Source: DATKPC01 sp035524275
GTDB lineage: Bacteria > Pseudomonadota > Gammaproteobacteria > Burkholderiales > Burkholderiaceae_F
Length of the DNA: 16,192 nucleotides
Reading direction: 5' to 3'
Assembly (NCBI GenBank): GCA_035524275.1
Contig: DATKPC010000135.1
Coordinates: forward strand, 1-16,192
Of this stretch, positions 1 through 8,325 are shown piece by piece. Numbering within the stretch: the first letter of the stretch is position 1; every line of letters begins with the position of its first letter. A model generated the notes under the pieces. It was given only the letters and a program-made list of their open reading frames with translations. It was not told the DNA's origin and searched no databases. A program made the position numbers and the translations under genes.

Positions 1-74
1 GGATCGAGGATGTGCAGCCATGGCAGGTGAGCAGCGATGTCGTGTCGAAGGGCCCGGGCGTCCTTCGTGGACAC
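1..74 (-). CDS. Possible 5' end of an unidentified gene running off the left edge
   Basis: On the minus strand a frame opens from a GTG at 74 and stays open to the left edge. It reads about 24 residues beginning (M)STKDARALRHDIAAHLPW, which has an ordinary amino-acid mix and mostly G/C third positions. An earlier in-frame GTG at 104 would add ten residues. There is only a weak GGCAGG before the 74 start. It would lie downstream of glgX in the same direction. I do not recognise the family, and the stretch is too short to exclude chance. Confidence 0.25.
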   Translation of the reverse strand, partial: MSTKDARALRHDIAAHLPWLHILD

Positions 75-297
75 GCGGGACCTGCCGCCGGCCGCTATGA
101 ACACGGAACAGGGATGGCGGGCCGTTCCAGTATGCGGCTCCGGGCGCCGCCGGGAGGGTCCGGAATGGCCGTCAAAGACGCCGCAATTCGGAGGGGAGGG
201 CGTCGAACGCCGACGGGTGGACGCGGCGCCCCGGACCCCGATGACGGATCGACGGGCCTTAAGCGCAGGCTCGCCGCGTCCGCTCCACGACGACCGG
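75..297. other. Intergenic stretch downstream of glgX
   Basis: No convincing gene is visible here. The plus-strand frames crossing it are arginine/proline-rich and continue antisense through glgX, as expected for shadow frames in GC-rich DNA. A short GGCGT-CGA-ACGCC hairpin lies near 200. It has no T tract, so its role as a glgX terminator is uncertain. Confidence 0.4.
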
Positions 298-2352
298 CTA
301 CTGCGCGACCGGCAGGTGGTCGCGCGCCACGCGCGGTGCGGCCGACAGCAGCACGACGATCGAGCGGCTCTCGACGGTCACGCTGCTGCCGAGCCACGGC
401 ACTTCGTGGCCGGGATCGACAATGTCGTACGGGGCGGCGGCCGAGGTATCGATCGTGCGCGCCCAGGAGCCGGCCGCCTGGATGCGGAACACCTGAGGAC
501 TCCAGTCCATGTTGATCATCACGTAGAGATCCCGATCCGCCGCATCCGCGCCGCGCAGGTGGTAGGCGAGCGTGCGCGATGCCGGGCCATAGTCCGGCGC
601 GTCCTGCGTGCCGTACCAGGTGACGTCGGCGAGCCAGCCGGTGCTGCGACCGATCGACGGATGCGTCTTGCGGAACGCGATCATCATCCGGAAGAACCGC
701 AGCACGTCCGCGTTCGCGGTCGCGAGCGACCAGTCGAGCCAGGTCGTTTCGTTGTCCTGGTCGTAGGGGTCGGCGTTGCCGCCCTGCGTATGCAGGAACT
801 CGTCGCCGGCGACGAACATCGGCGTTCCGTTCGCGAGCATCAGGAGGCAGCAGAAGTTGCGCGCCTGGCGGCGGCGCAGCGCGACGACGTCGGCCGGCGC
901 GCCGTTCGCGCCGGGCCAGCCGCAGTTCCAGCTGCGCTGGTCGTCGCTCGTGTAGCTCACGAGGTCGCAGAGGTTGAAGCCGTCGTGCGCATCGATGTAG
1001 TTGATGCTCTGCCAGCGGCGGTACGCTCCGGCCCGGTCGTCCGGGAACAGGTCGCTGCTGCCGTACAGCCGCGTCACGAGGTCCCCGGTCAGGCCCGCGT
1101 CGCCCTTGACGACGCGGCGGACCGTCTCGCGGAAGTGGTCGTTCCACTGTCGCCACGTCGTCCCGGGGAACGCGCGCCCCATCGCGTAGGCGCTTCCGTC
1201 GCCCGACCACGGCTCCGCGATCAGGCGCTCACGCGCCAGCAGCGGATCGGACGAGATCTCGCTGATGATCGGCGGGTCGTCCAGGTTGAGGCTGCCGTCC
1301 TCGTTGCGAAGGAAGATCGACGCGAGATCGAAGCGGAAACCGTCGACCGCCATCTCGCGCGACCAGTAGCGCAGGCTGTCCATCACGAGGCGCCGGACCG
1401 CCGGATGCGCCGTGCGCAGGTCGTTGCCGCACCCGCTGTGGTTCGTGTAGCGGCTGAGATCCTGCGGGTCGAGGAGGTAGTAGACCGCGTTGTCGAGCCC
1501 GCGCAGCGAGTAGGTCGGACCGCCTTCCCCCATTTCCGTCGAGTGGTTGTAGACGACGTCGATGAACACCTCGATGCCGGCGTCGTGCAGCCTGTCGACC
1601 ATGTCGCGGAACTGCTGCGCGGCGTCGAGCGCCGAAGCGCGATTCGCGTAGCCGGCGTGCGGGGCGAAGAAGCCGAGGGTCATGTAGCCCCAGTAGTTGC
1701 CCTCCTGCGGGTCGAACTGGTGCACCGGAAGCAATTCAACGGCCGTGACACCGAGCGCCTTGAGGTACGGAATCTTGGCGACGACGCCGGCGAACGTTCC
1801 GCGGTCGGCATCGGCGACGCCGGAATTCGGTCGCTGCGTGAATCCGCGCACGTGCATTTCGTAGATGACAAGATCGTGTCCATGGCGCGGCGCCGGCGCG
1901 GCGGGCGCCGGCGCGTTCGGCGCGAGCGTCGCCGGCAGGCGCGCCAGCGGCGCCCGGCCGTCATTCGGCCCGGGCGCGCACGCCGCGGCGCGGCTGTGCG
2001 CCGGGGGCAGGAAGACCTCCCGTGCATAGGGATCGAGGAGGATCTTCGTCGCGTCGAAGCGGTTGCCCTGTGCCGGATCGTCGGGGCCATCGACGCGATA
2101 GGCGTAGTAGCGCGCGCCGCGTGCCAGCGCGAGCGGGACGCGGGCGTGCCAGATGCGGTTCGTCTTGTTGACCGGAAAAGCGAACGGGATCGAGGCAACC
2201 GGATGGACGTAGTCGCCGTCGGCGTACAGCAGCAGCGTCACCGAGGACGCGTCGCGGGAATAGATCGCAAAGTTGTAGGCCCGCGCGTCTGCCAGCCACG
2301 TCGCGCCGAGCGGTGTCGGCGAACCTTCGTCATGGGTAGCGTCCTGCGCCAT
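298..2352 (-). CDS. glgX: Glycogen debranching enzyme GlgX (isoamylase type, GH13)
   Basis: The 684-residue product should hydrolyse alpha-1,6 branch points of glycogen or limit dextrins in the cytoplasm. An N-terminal CBM48-like segment (about 14-110, with LGATWLADARAYNFAIYS) precedes a GH13 barrel. The four GH13 regions are visible: DVVYNH at 265-270; DGFRFD at 337-342 with nucleophile D342; LIAEPW at 377-382 with acid/base E380; and YIDAHDGF at 452-459 with D457. An Ala/Pro-rich linker lies at about 145-156. Length suits GlgX/TreX enzymes, usually about 650-720 residues. I chose the ATG at 2352 because the CBM48 begins just after it; an in-frame ATG at 2412 would add 20 residues. The frame stays open far upstream, but that part is antisense to the divergent hydrolase and is not protein-like. 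No other glycogen or trehalose gene is visible next to it. Confidence 0.95.
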   Translation of the reverse strand: MAQDATHDEGSPTPLGATWLADARAYNFAIYSRDASSVTLLLYADGDYVHPVASIPFAFPVNKTNRIWHARVPLALARGARYYAYRVDGPDDPAQGNRFDATKILLDPYAREVFLPPAHSRAAACAPGPNDGRAPLARLPATLAPNAPAPAAPAPRHGHDLVIYEMHVRGFTQRPNSGVADADRGTFAGVVAKIPYLKALGVTAVELLPVHQFDPQEGNYWGYMTLGFFAPHAGYANRASALDAAQQFRDMVDRLHDAGIEVFIDVVYNHSTEMGEGGPTYSLRGLDNAVYYLLDPQDLSRYTNHSGCGNDLRTAHPAVRRLVMDSLRYWSREMAVDGFRFDLASIFLRNEDGSLNLDDPPIISEISSDPLLARERLIAEPWSGDGSAYAMGRAFPGTTWRQWNDHFRETVRRVVKGDAGLTGDLVTRLYGSSDLFPDDRAGAYRRWQSINYIDAHDGFNLCDLVSYTSDDQRSWNCGWPGANGAPADVVALRRRQARNFCCLLMLANGTPMFVAGDEFLHTQGGNADPYDQDNETTWLDWSLATANADVLRFFRMMIAFRKTHPSIGRSTGWLADVTWYGTQDAPDYGPASRTLAYHLRGADAADRDLYVMINMDWSPQVFRIQAAGSWARTIDTSAAAPYDIVDPGHEVPWLGSSVTVESRSIVVLLSAAPRVARDHLPVAQ

Positions 2353-2493
2353 CCTGGGCTTGAGGTCGTGTCGTTTCCGGGGGTGGGTATCGCGGAGAGG
2401 CAGCCGGAGCATAGCCGCAGTTCGACGACGGGCGGCGTCGCGCGTTCGCGCGCTAACATCGTTGCGCCGAATCGGCGCTGCGCGGAGGCTGCG
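2353..2493. promoter_or_regulatory. Divergent intergenic region between glgX and the hydrolase
   Basis: These 141 bases must hold the promoters for both divergent genes, unless one is transcribed from elsewhere. A GCGCG-TT-CGCGC inverted repeat sits near 2440-2455. I see no convincing -35/-10 pair in either direction. Confidence 0.4.
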
Positions 2494-3477
2494 ATGGAAT
2501 CCGGGGTGACTCACCGCTCGCTCGAAGTCAATGGAATCCGCATGCATGTCGCGGAGCAGGGCAGCGGTCCGCTCGTGGTCCTGTGCCATGGCTTTCCGGA
2601 ATCGTGGTACTCGTGGCGCCACCAGCTCGCGGCGCTCGCGGCAGCGGGCTTCCGCGCCATCGCGCCGGACATGCGCGGCTACGGCCGCACCGAGCGTCCG
2701 GAGCGCGTCGACCAGTACACGCTTTTCCACCTCGTCGGCGACATCGTCGGCCTCGTCGATGCCTTCGGCACGGAGCCTGCCGTGGTCGTGGGGCACGACT
2801 GGGGAGCCCCGGTCGCGTGGCATGCGGCATTGATGCGCCCCGATCGTTTTCGCGGCGTCGTCGGACTGAGCGTGCCGTTCCGCCCCCGCGGCTCGACGCG
2901 ACCCACGGCCGCGATGCCGCAGGACGACGAGCGCGTCTTCTACCAGCTCTATTTCCAGGACGAGGGCGTGGCGGAGCGGGAACTGGAGGCGGACGTGGAC
3001 CGGACGCTGCGGCGCCTGCTGTATTCGACCTCGGGCGACGTCCCGCGTCGCGCGCCGGTCGACGCGGATGCCGGGATGATCCCGCGGGGCGCCGGCTTCC
3101 TTGCGCGCATGGCCACCCCGGAAGCGCTGCCGGCGTGGTTGACCGAGGCGGATCTCGCCTACTACGTCGCGGAGTTCGAGCGCACCGGATTTCGCGGCGG
3201 CCTGAACTGGTACCGCAACATCGACCGCAACTGGGAGCTGCTCGCACCGTATGCGAGGGCGCGGATCCACGTCCCGGCGCTGTACATGGCCGGCGACCGC
3301 GACCTCGTGGTGGCCTTCCGCGGGGCCGACCAGCTGCTGCGCAGCTTGAAGGACGTCATTCCCGGATTGCGCGCGACGCGGATGCTTGCGGGTTGCGGCC
3401 ACTGGACCCAGCAGGAGCGTGCGCTCGAGGTGAACGAGGCGCTCATCGCTTTCCTGCGCGACCTCCCGCCGACATGA
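2494..3477 (+). CDS. Alpha/beta-fold hydrolase, epoxide-hydrolase-like
   Basis: The 327-residue cytoplasmic protein matches alpha/beta-hydrolase-fold epoxide hydrolases, which open epoxides to diols through an aspartyl ester. Visible are the oxyanion motif HGFP (32-35), the nucleophile elbow GHDWG (100-104) with D102, and the catalytic histidine in GHW (H303). D268 or D270 in GDRD is the likely acid. Candidate lid tyrosines are Y150 and Y240, the residues that polarise the epoxide in true epoxide hydrolases. An aspartate nucleophile followed by Trp also occurs in haloalkane and fluoroacetate dehalogenases, but the two tyrosines favour the epoxide hydrolase reading. GGAGG at 2484-2488 lies 5 bases before this ATG and fixes the start; the much longer upstream frame is antisense to glgX. 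The substrate cannot be told. The peroxiredoxin gene follows after 118 bases in the same direction. Confidence 0.9.
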   Translation: MESGVTHRSLEVNGIRMHVAEQGSGPLVVLCHGFPESWYSWRHQLAALAAAGFRAIAPDMRGYGRTERPERVDQYTLFHLVGDIVGLVDAFGTEPAVVVGHDWGAPVAWHAALMRPDRFRGVVGLSVPFRPRGSTRPTAAMPQDDERVFYQLYFQDEGVAERELEADVDRTLRRLLYSTSGDVPRRAPVDADAGMIPRGAGFLARMATPEALPAWLTEADLAYYVAEFERTGFRGGLNWYRNIDRNWELLAPYARARIHVPALYMAGDRDLVVAFRGADQLLRSLKDVIPGLRATRMLAGCGHWTQQERALEVNEALIAFLRDLPPT

Positions 3478-3595
3478 GCGCGAGGACGATGGAACGCCGG
3501 CGCGCGTCCGGGGTCGAATGCAGCTCGCCTTTCGACCCGAGTTCGTCGCGACCACGGCCCGGTTCCCGAGACAACCCACCGAGGAGGAAGCATCG

Positions 3596-4147
3596 ATGAT
3601 CCAGCGCATGTTGATCGCCGCCGGCGTCGCCGCCAGCATCGTCGCGCCGGCTGCGGCATCCGCAGCCCTGCACGTCGGCGATGCGGCGCCGCCTTTCACG
3701 ACGCAGGCGTCGCTTGGCGGAACCGTCTACACCTATTCGCTGCAGGAGCAGCTGAAGAAGGGGCCGGTGGTCCTGTACTTCTACCCGGCGGCGTTCACGA
3801 CCGGCTGCACGATCGAGGCGCACGAGTTCGCCGATGCGATGGACCGATACCAGGCATTGGGGGCATCGGTCGTCGGCGTGTCGCACGATTCGATCGATAC
3901 GCTGAACCGCTTCTCGGTGAGCGAATGCCGAAGCAAGTTCCCGGTCGCCGCCGACGCCGACCAGTCGATCATGAAGGCCTACGACGCGGTCCTGTGGCTC
4001 AAGCCGCAGTACGCGAACCGGACGTCCTATGTCATCGCGCCGGACGGCAAGATCATCTATGAATACACGGCGCTCAGCCCCGACAAGCATGTCGAAAATA
4101 CGCTGGAGGCGGTTCGCCATTGGCGGGAGGCCCACAAGGCACCGTGA
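3596..4147 (+). CDS. Exported peroxiredoxin (AhpC/TSA-BCP-like)
   Basis: The 183-residue precursor is a thiol peroxidase that should reduce peroxides in the periplasm. An N-terminal signal peptide (hydrophobic 4-22, likely cleavage after ASA at about 23) precedes the thioredoxin fold. The peroxidatic cysteine is C71 in FTTGCT, where the usual Pro before Gly-Cys is Thr. A second cysteine, C111 in SECRSKFPV, is a candidate resolving residue. The strand order YFYPAAF, VVGVSHDS, PVAADAD and SYVIAPDGKI is typical of the family. I chose the ATG at 3596 because GAGGAGGAAG (3581-3590) lies just upstream and the signal peptide begins there; a start at 3518 would add 26 residues unlike a signal peptide. 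Its periplasmic reductant is unknown and is not encoded nearby. Confidence 0.92.
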   Translation: MIQRMLIAAGVAASIVAPAAASAALHVGDAAPPFTTQASLGGTVYTYSLQEQLKKGPVVLYFYPAAFTTGCTIEAHEFADAMDRYQALGASVVGVSHDSIDTLNRFSVSECRSKFPVAADADQSIMKAYDAVLWLKPQYANRTSYVIAPDGKIIYEYTALSPDKHVENTLEAVRHWREAHKAP

Positions 4148-4159
4148 GGTCCGTCACGG

Positions 4160-4177
4160 TCGGGCGACCTCGCCCGA
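4160..4177. terminator. 8-2-8 inverted repeat after the peroxiredoxin gene
   Basis: TCGGGCGA at 4160-4167 and TCGCCCGA at 4170-4177 form a perfect 8-bp stem with only CC between, so the real loop would be 4-6 bases. It begins 13 bases after the peroxiredoxin stop. There is no following T run, so intrinsic termination is only a guess; mRNA 3'-end stabilisation is an alternative. Confidence 0.45.
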
Positions 4178-4214
4178 CGGAAGGCCGCCGCGGCGGGTCG
4201 CCCCGCGTGCGGCA

Positions 4215-4232
4215 CCGGGGACAAGTCCCCGG
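4215..4232. terminator. Second 8-2-8 inverted repeat
   Basis: CCGGGGAC at 4215-4222 and GTCCCCGG at 4225-4232 form a perfect inverted repeat with AA between. It has the same geometry as the inverted repeat 55 bases upstream but a different sequence. It marks the change from GC-rich DNA into the AT-richer leader of the next gene. It could be a terminator or a dyad protein-binding site. Confidence 0.4.
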
Positions 4233-4295
4233 GGTGATCTTCATTTACCGTATTTAGGTACATTCCAGATCATCCGTTTGGAACCTTAGATAGCC

Positions 4296-4324
4296 TTGAT
4301 GTGTTAATAATCCAGGCGTAGAAC
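4296..4324 (+). promoter_or_regulatory. Candidate sigma70 promoter for the small lipoprotein
   Basis: TTGATG (4296-4301) and TAGAAC (4319-4324) are separated by 17 bases, with 5/6 and 4/6 consensus matches, inside an AT-richer stretch. They would give a leader of roughly 95 bases before the ATG at 4427. An inverted repeat TTCCA (4263-4267) / TGGAA (4279-4283) lies directly upstream and could be an operator. This is assigned by pattern only. Confidence 0.4.
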
Positions 4325-4426
4325 CCCTTCTTACCGGGAAAATACCTCGTTTTAGTAATTCCCCGGGCCGGGCGGTTAGCCATTTGGCGGGGGCCGTGGC
4401 ATTGCCCGACGACCACGGGGAAAAAC

Positions 4427-4684
4427 ATGAAGAATTCCTTGCTCATCGCCGCGAGCGCCGTCGTGCTGTGCGCATGCGGCGCCAGCCCGGGCGAATCATC
4501 GACGTCGACGGCATCCGCGGCGACGACGTCGGCCGCCACGACAGGGACCACGTCGACCGCATCGACGACATCGACGACGACGACCCCCGACATTCCCCTG
4601 CCGCAGCACAACGCGTGCAGCCTCAAGGTCGAAGGGGCGCTGCCGGCCGGCGCGGTTCCGGAGCGTCCCTGTATCCAGCCGTGA
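4427..4684 (+). CDS. Small Thr/Ser-rich putative lipoprotein
   Basis: The 85-residue product starts MKNSLLIAASAVVLCAC, a short signal sequence ending in a lipobox-like LCAC, so lipidation at C17 is likely although Cys at the -2 position is unusual. A low-complexity linker of Thr, Ser and Ala follows (about 25-53). The tail contains two more cysteines (NACSL and ERPCIQP), perhaps a disulfide. A GGGG run 6 bases before the ATG could serve as ribosome binding site. I recognise no family. The linker suggests a surface or periplasmic tether. Transcription is convergent with the DUF748 gene. The repetitive Thr codons could be a chance frame, but the signal and leader make it likely real. Confidence 0.7.
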   Translation: MKNSLLIAASAVVLCACGASPGESSTSTASAATTSAATTGTTSTASTTSTTTTPDIPLPQHNACSLKVEGALPAGAVPERPCIQP

Positions 4685-4690
4685 TGGCAT

Positions 4691-4711
4691 CGGCGCGGCG
4701 CGGCCGCGCCG
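4691..4711. terminator. Bidirectional hairpin between convergent genes
   Basis: CGGCGCGGC (4691-4699) and GCCGCGCCG (4703-4711) make a perfect 9-bp all-GC stem with a 3-base loop. It fills the 30-base gap between the lipoprotein stop and the DUF748 stop. Its position suggests a shared terminator. Only a short TTT follows on the plus strand. Confidence 0.6.
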
Positions 4712-4714
4712 GAG

Positions 4715-7700
4715 TCATTTCAGGTTGAAATCGACGCGGCTTTCCGGCGCGTGGGTTGCCGTCGCGGATGCCGGTGCTGACGCCGCGCTCAGGTTGGCGA
4801 CGATGAAGAGACGGTCGGCCGCGACCTTGCCGTCGTTCTCGAGCCAGCGGGCGACGGCCTGCGCGCGCTGCTGCGCCAGCTGCGTCAGGTCGCTGTCGCT
4901 TACCTGCGCATTGGCGAGCATCAGCTTCTCCATTTCCTCGACCGGCAGGTCCTTCGGCAGCCCGATCACGTTGCGCGGCTTCGGGAACTTCTCTTCCTTG
5001 TAGGCGCGCCGCAGCAGGTCCGGATACTCCGCCGCAGCGACCGTGACGCTGTCCGGATCGACCGATTCGCCGCGGCCGACGAGTTCCTTGAGCTTCACCG
5101 CCTTCACCTTGCGGTCGATGCTCGAGCGCCGCAGCCCTTCGCGATCCGCTTCCGCATCGACATGCCCGGCGATCTCCAGGCGAAGCTTCGGCCGCTCGTT
5201 GAGCGCCTTGGCCATCGCCGCGAGCTGCGACGCCGCCTTCGGCGGCAGGGCGGCGCGGCCCGCGTCGAACTCGAGCGACGACATCTTTTCGTCAGCGCCG
5301 AACAGCGAACCGAGCAGCGCGAACGGCGCCGTGATGGCCTTCTCGATGACGTTGATGATCGCGTGCCAGATGATGCCGCCGATCGAGAATTGCGGATCGT
5401 CGAGCGATCCGCCGATCGGCAGGTCGAGGTCGATGACGCCGTTTCGATCCTCCAGCAGCGAGACGGCGAGGCGGACCGGCAGCGACGTCGCCGTCGGGCT
5501 CTCGATCTTGTCGCCGAACGTGAGCTGGTTCAGGACGAGGCGGTTCTGCGCCGAAAGCTTGCGGTCATCGATCTTGTACGCGACGTCGAAGCTGAGCTTG
5601 CCCTTCTCGATGCCGTAGCCGAGGTACTTTCCGGAGTAGGGCGTGAAGGGCACGAGTTCCATGCCGTCGACGTTCGCCTTGAGATCCAGGAACAGGTCTC
5701 CCTTCAGCGGATTGATGCGGCCGGCGATCGTCAGCGGGGCGTCATTGACCTTGCCGCGAAGGTCGACCGAGGCGGTGCTCGATGCATCGGATGACAGCCC
5801 GACGACGGCGCCCCCGAGTTCCGCGAGATTGGCGCTGTAGTTGGGCTTGACGAAATTGTCGGTGAACCGCACCCGTCCGCCCTGCAGCGTCACGCGGCCG
5901 ATGCGGATCGGCGGCACGGACGACGATTTCGACGGCGTCGCCGTGGAGGCCACGGCGGGCGGTTTGCCGTGGCCCGCGGCCGCGCCGCCGCCCGCGTCGG
6001 CATTGTCGTTGCGAACGATGTCCTGCAGGTTGATCCTCCCGCTGGCGTCGAGCGTCACGCGCGCAAAAAAATCGGTCAGCGCGACCTGCCCCACGTCGAG
6101 CGAAAACGGCAGCAACTGCAACCGGATCCCGCCGACGTAGAGGGATTTCCAGTTCAGGAATTCGTCCGAAGCCGCGCGATCCACAGTCGCCAGGCCGGCG
6201 ACCGTCAGGTCGCCGGCGTACCCGCCGCGCAGCGCGTCTTTCGCCTCGTCGAGCGCCAGCTTGCCCTTGGTGCTGACGGTGCCGCGGGTGACAAGCAGGT
6301 TCACCTGGTCGCTGAAATACGGCTGCAGCGGCAGCAGGTCCAGGTCCTTGACGTTGACGGCAAGGTCCGCGTGCGTGGGCGCGATGCCCACCTCGCCCTC
6401 GGCGGCCGCATGCCCGGCCTTGTTGACGCCGGCCGCCAAGGACACGCGGGCGCGTGCGCCGGGTGCCGTCGAGAAGCCGTGAACTTCGAGGCCGACATCG
6501 TGGATGTCGGTGATCACCGGCTTGGCGAGCGTCCGATCCTCGATATGCGCCTTCCAGTCCGCGATGGTCAATTGCTGGACCGCGACGGTCAAGGCATTCG
6601 CCGAGGACGCGCTTGTCGTCGAATCGCGCGGATGCGACGGGGCACGGGCAACGGCCGACGCGACTTTCCTTTCGGGAGGTCGCGCCGGCCCGCGGGGCAC
6701 GCCGCGACCCTGGGCCACGTTGAATGCGGCGCTGCGCGATGCGATCTCGCCGATCGACAGTTCGTGCTTGTCGGCATCGAAGCGCGTCGAAGACACTTTC
6801 AGGTCGAAATGCTCCATGCCCGCTTCGAGCGGGCGCGCGCCGTACGGATCCTTGTAGTGCACGGCGCCGTTCTCGATCGACATTTCGGCGATCTCAATGG
6901 CGGGAGTCGGTGCCGCCGGCGCTGAGCTCGAGGCTCCGGCGGAAGGCTCATTCGTCGCGGGTGCCCTTGCCGTGCCCGCCGCCGCCGGACCCGGGGCCAG
7001 GCGTTCGAGATTCAGCGTGCCGTCGGACTCCTGCGCGACATGGATCTCCGGATTCCGCACGGCGACCTGGGCGATTTCGAACTTGTCGCCGAAGACATCG
7101 AGATTGCCGAGCGTGACGGAAAGCTCCGGCAGGCTGATGAGCGCCGCGCCGTCCGGCTCCGTAATCCGGACGTCTTTCAGCGCGGCCGTGCCACCGATCA
7201 CCATCGTCGGCTTCTTGCCCAGCGGCTGCTGGAAATGCGCGCTGAGGTGCGCGTCGAGCGCGGCGCTCGGCACCTTGAAACGCGGCTCGAAAGGCAGGTA
7301 TTCGATGAAGCGGGGAAGCTGCAGTCCGTCGAAGTTGGCGTCCAGCGTCGCCTCCTTCGGATCGGCGAACGGCAAGGCCTTGCCCGTGAGCGTGAACGGC
7401 GCGTCGTCGATTCGCGCGCTGAGCGCCGGCTCGACGAAGACCTCGACCTGTGACGCCAGCGACGAAATGAACGGGACCTTCAGTGCAAGGTCCGTGACCG
7501 TATGGACCGTCTTCTCCGGCCGATCGTCGAACTCGACTCGTCCGTTGCTGATCTGGATGTTGTAGACCGAGAACCGGGCAGGTTGCTGGTTTGCGGCAGG
7601 CGTTGTCTCCGGCTTCGACGACGCTTGGGCGAGGTCGTCGAAGTTGTAGTGACCCAGGGCCGTGCGTACCAGATGAACGTAAGGCGTTGCGAGCCGGAGC

Positions 7701-8047
7701 TCCTTCACGACCGGCGCGAAATGAAGTAACGATTGCCCAGAGATGTCGGCTTCGAGCGTCTCGAACGACGCAAAGACGGCGTCGCCCGCGGGCTCCATCA
7801 CCTTGACGCCGTGGACTGCGACATTGAGCGACAGCGGATGGATCTCGATGCCGCCGATCGTCGTCGCCCGATGCAGCTGCTCGCCGAGAAGCTTTTCGCC
7901 CTCGTCCTTGAGGATGCCGGGCAGCACGAATCGCGCGAAAAGGCCCAGGGCGAGGACAAAGCCGACGATGCCGATGACAAGCCACCGTAGCCAATGGACC
8001 CTCGTCCGTGCGGGGCGAACAGCGTCCTGTTTCGCGTCTTGCGTCAT
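4715..8047 (-). CDS. Large DUF748/AsmA-like envelope protein
   Basis: The 1110-residue protein has a short basic cytoplasmic N-terminus, one membrane helix (about 19-43, WLRWLVIGIVGFVLALGLFA) and a very long periplasmic part. That part is built from repeating beta segments typical of DUF748, a relative of the AsmA/TamB/YhdP group thought to span the periplasm and to affect lipid transport or outer-membrane homeostasis. Low-complexity Ala/Pro/Ser linkers interrupt it. The last 190 residues (from about 922, SSLEFDAGRAAL and LRLEIAGHVD) resemble an OmpA-like peptidoglycan-associated module with an insertion. I chose the ATG at 8047 (MTQDAKQ), which has GGA about 7 bases before it, because the membrane helix follows at a normal distance. 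The reading frame extends 42 residues further (to 8173), but those residues are not signal-like. No partner gene is adjacent on the minus strand. Confidence 0.88.
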   Translation of the reverse strand: MTQDAKQDAVRPARTRVHWLRWLVIGIVGFVLALGLFARFVLPGILKDEGEKLLGEQLHRATTIGGIEIHPLSLNVAVHGVKVMEPAGDAVFASFETLEADISGQSLLHFAPVVKELRLATPYVHLVRTALGHYNFDDLAQASSKPETTPAANQQPARFSVYNIQISNGRVEFDDRPEKTVHTVTDLALKVPFISSLASQVEVFVEPALSARIDDAPFTLTGKALPFADPKEATLDANFDGLQLPRFIEYLPFEPRFKVPSAALDAHLSAHFQQPLGKKPTMVIGGTAALKDVRITEPDGAALISLPELSVTLGNLDVFGDKFEIAQVAVRNPEIHVAQESDGTLNLERLAPGPAAAGTARAPATNEPSAGASSSAPAAPTPAIEIAEMSIENGAVHYKDPYGARPLEAGMEHFDLKVSSTRFDADKHELSIGEIASRSAAFNVAQGRGVPRGPARPPERKVASAVARAPSHPRDSTTSASSANALTVAVQQLTIADWKAHIEDRTLAKPVITDIHDVGLEVHGFSTAPGARARVSLAAGVNKAGHAAAEGEVGIAPTHADLAVNVKDLDLLPLQPYFSDQVNLLVTRGTVSTKGKLALDEAKDALRGGYAGDLTVAGLATVDRAASDEFLNWKSLYVGGIRLQLLPFSLDVGQVALTDFFARVTLDASGRINLQDIVRNDNADAGGGAAAGHGKPPAVASTATPSKSSSVPPIRIGRVTLQGGRVRFTDNFVKPNYSANLAELGGAVVGLSSDASSTASVDLRGKVNDAPLTIAGRINPLKGDLFLDLKANVDGMELVPFTPYSGKYLGYGIEKGKLSFDVAYKIDDRKLSAQNRLVLNQLTFGDKIESPTATSLPVRLAVSLLEDRNGVIDLDLPIGGSLDDPQFSIGGIIWHAIINVIEKAITAPFALLGSLFGADEKMSSLEFDAGRAALPPKAASQLAAMAKALNERPKLRLEIAGHVDAEADREGLRRSSIDRKVKAVKLKELVGRGESVDPDSVTVAAAEYPDLLRRAYKEEKFPKPRNVIGLPKDLPVEEMEKLMLANAQVSDSDLTQLAQQRAQAVARWLENDGKVAADRLFIVANLSAASAPASATATHAPESRVDFNLK

Positions 8048-8325
8048 GGTCGTTCCAGGCATTGAGCGCGTCGTAGGCGAAGTATGCCGTAGCGTCATCG
8101 CGAGGGTGGGACATTCCCTGTCAATGACGATTCGACGCGCATACGCCATCGCGCTCGCTTTGACTTTTCGCACCTACGCGGGCGGCCCGCGACGCGAGAA
8201 TCCGTCGACGCCTGCTACAAAGTGATGACAAACAATGAATTGACAACGGTTCGTTCTTCCGCTGCGTGCCCGATCGGACGGATCGAATTCGCAGGGAGGG
8301 ATCCGGTCGCCTCTGTAGGAAAGAC
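8048..8325. promoter_or_regulatory. Divergent region between DUF748 gene and the SARP region
   Basis: No gene is convincing in these 278 bases. On the plus strand a perfect TTGACA (8240-8245) lies in an AT-richer patch, but no good -10 follows at 16-18 bases. On the minus strand TTGACA (8125-8120) precedes a GGGA-N3-TCCC dyad, again without a clear -10. TGACAA occurs twice (8226-8231 and 8241-8246). Promoters for both directions probably lie here. Confidence 0.4.

Noticed and set aside
37..2493. Very long plus-strand open frame running antisense through glgX into the hydrolase
   Set aside because: It is Arg/Val/Asp-rich with no recognisable domain and is the complement of glgX codons in GC-rich DNA. 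Only its last part, from the ATG at 2494, is a real protein.
2353..3699. Upstream extension of the glgX frame across the hydrolase gene
   Set aside because: It is antisense to a clearly conserved hydrolase, and glgX has its own CBM48 start just after 2352.
5162..6925. Long plus-strand frames opposite the DUF748 gene
   Set aside because: They mirror the codon pattern of the minus-strand gene and have biased Arg/Asp/Val composition with no domains.
8240..8268. Perfect TTGACA as a full sigma70 promoter for the SARP region
   Set aside because: No acceptable -10 hexamer lies 16-18 bases downstream, so only a -35-like match remains.
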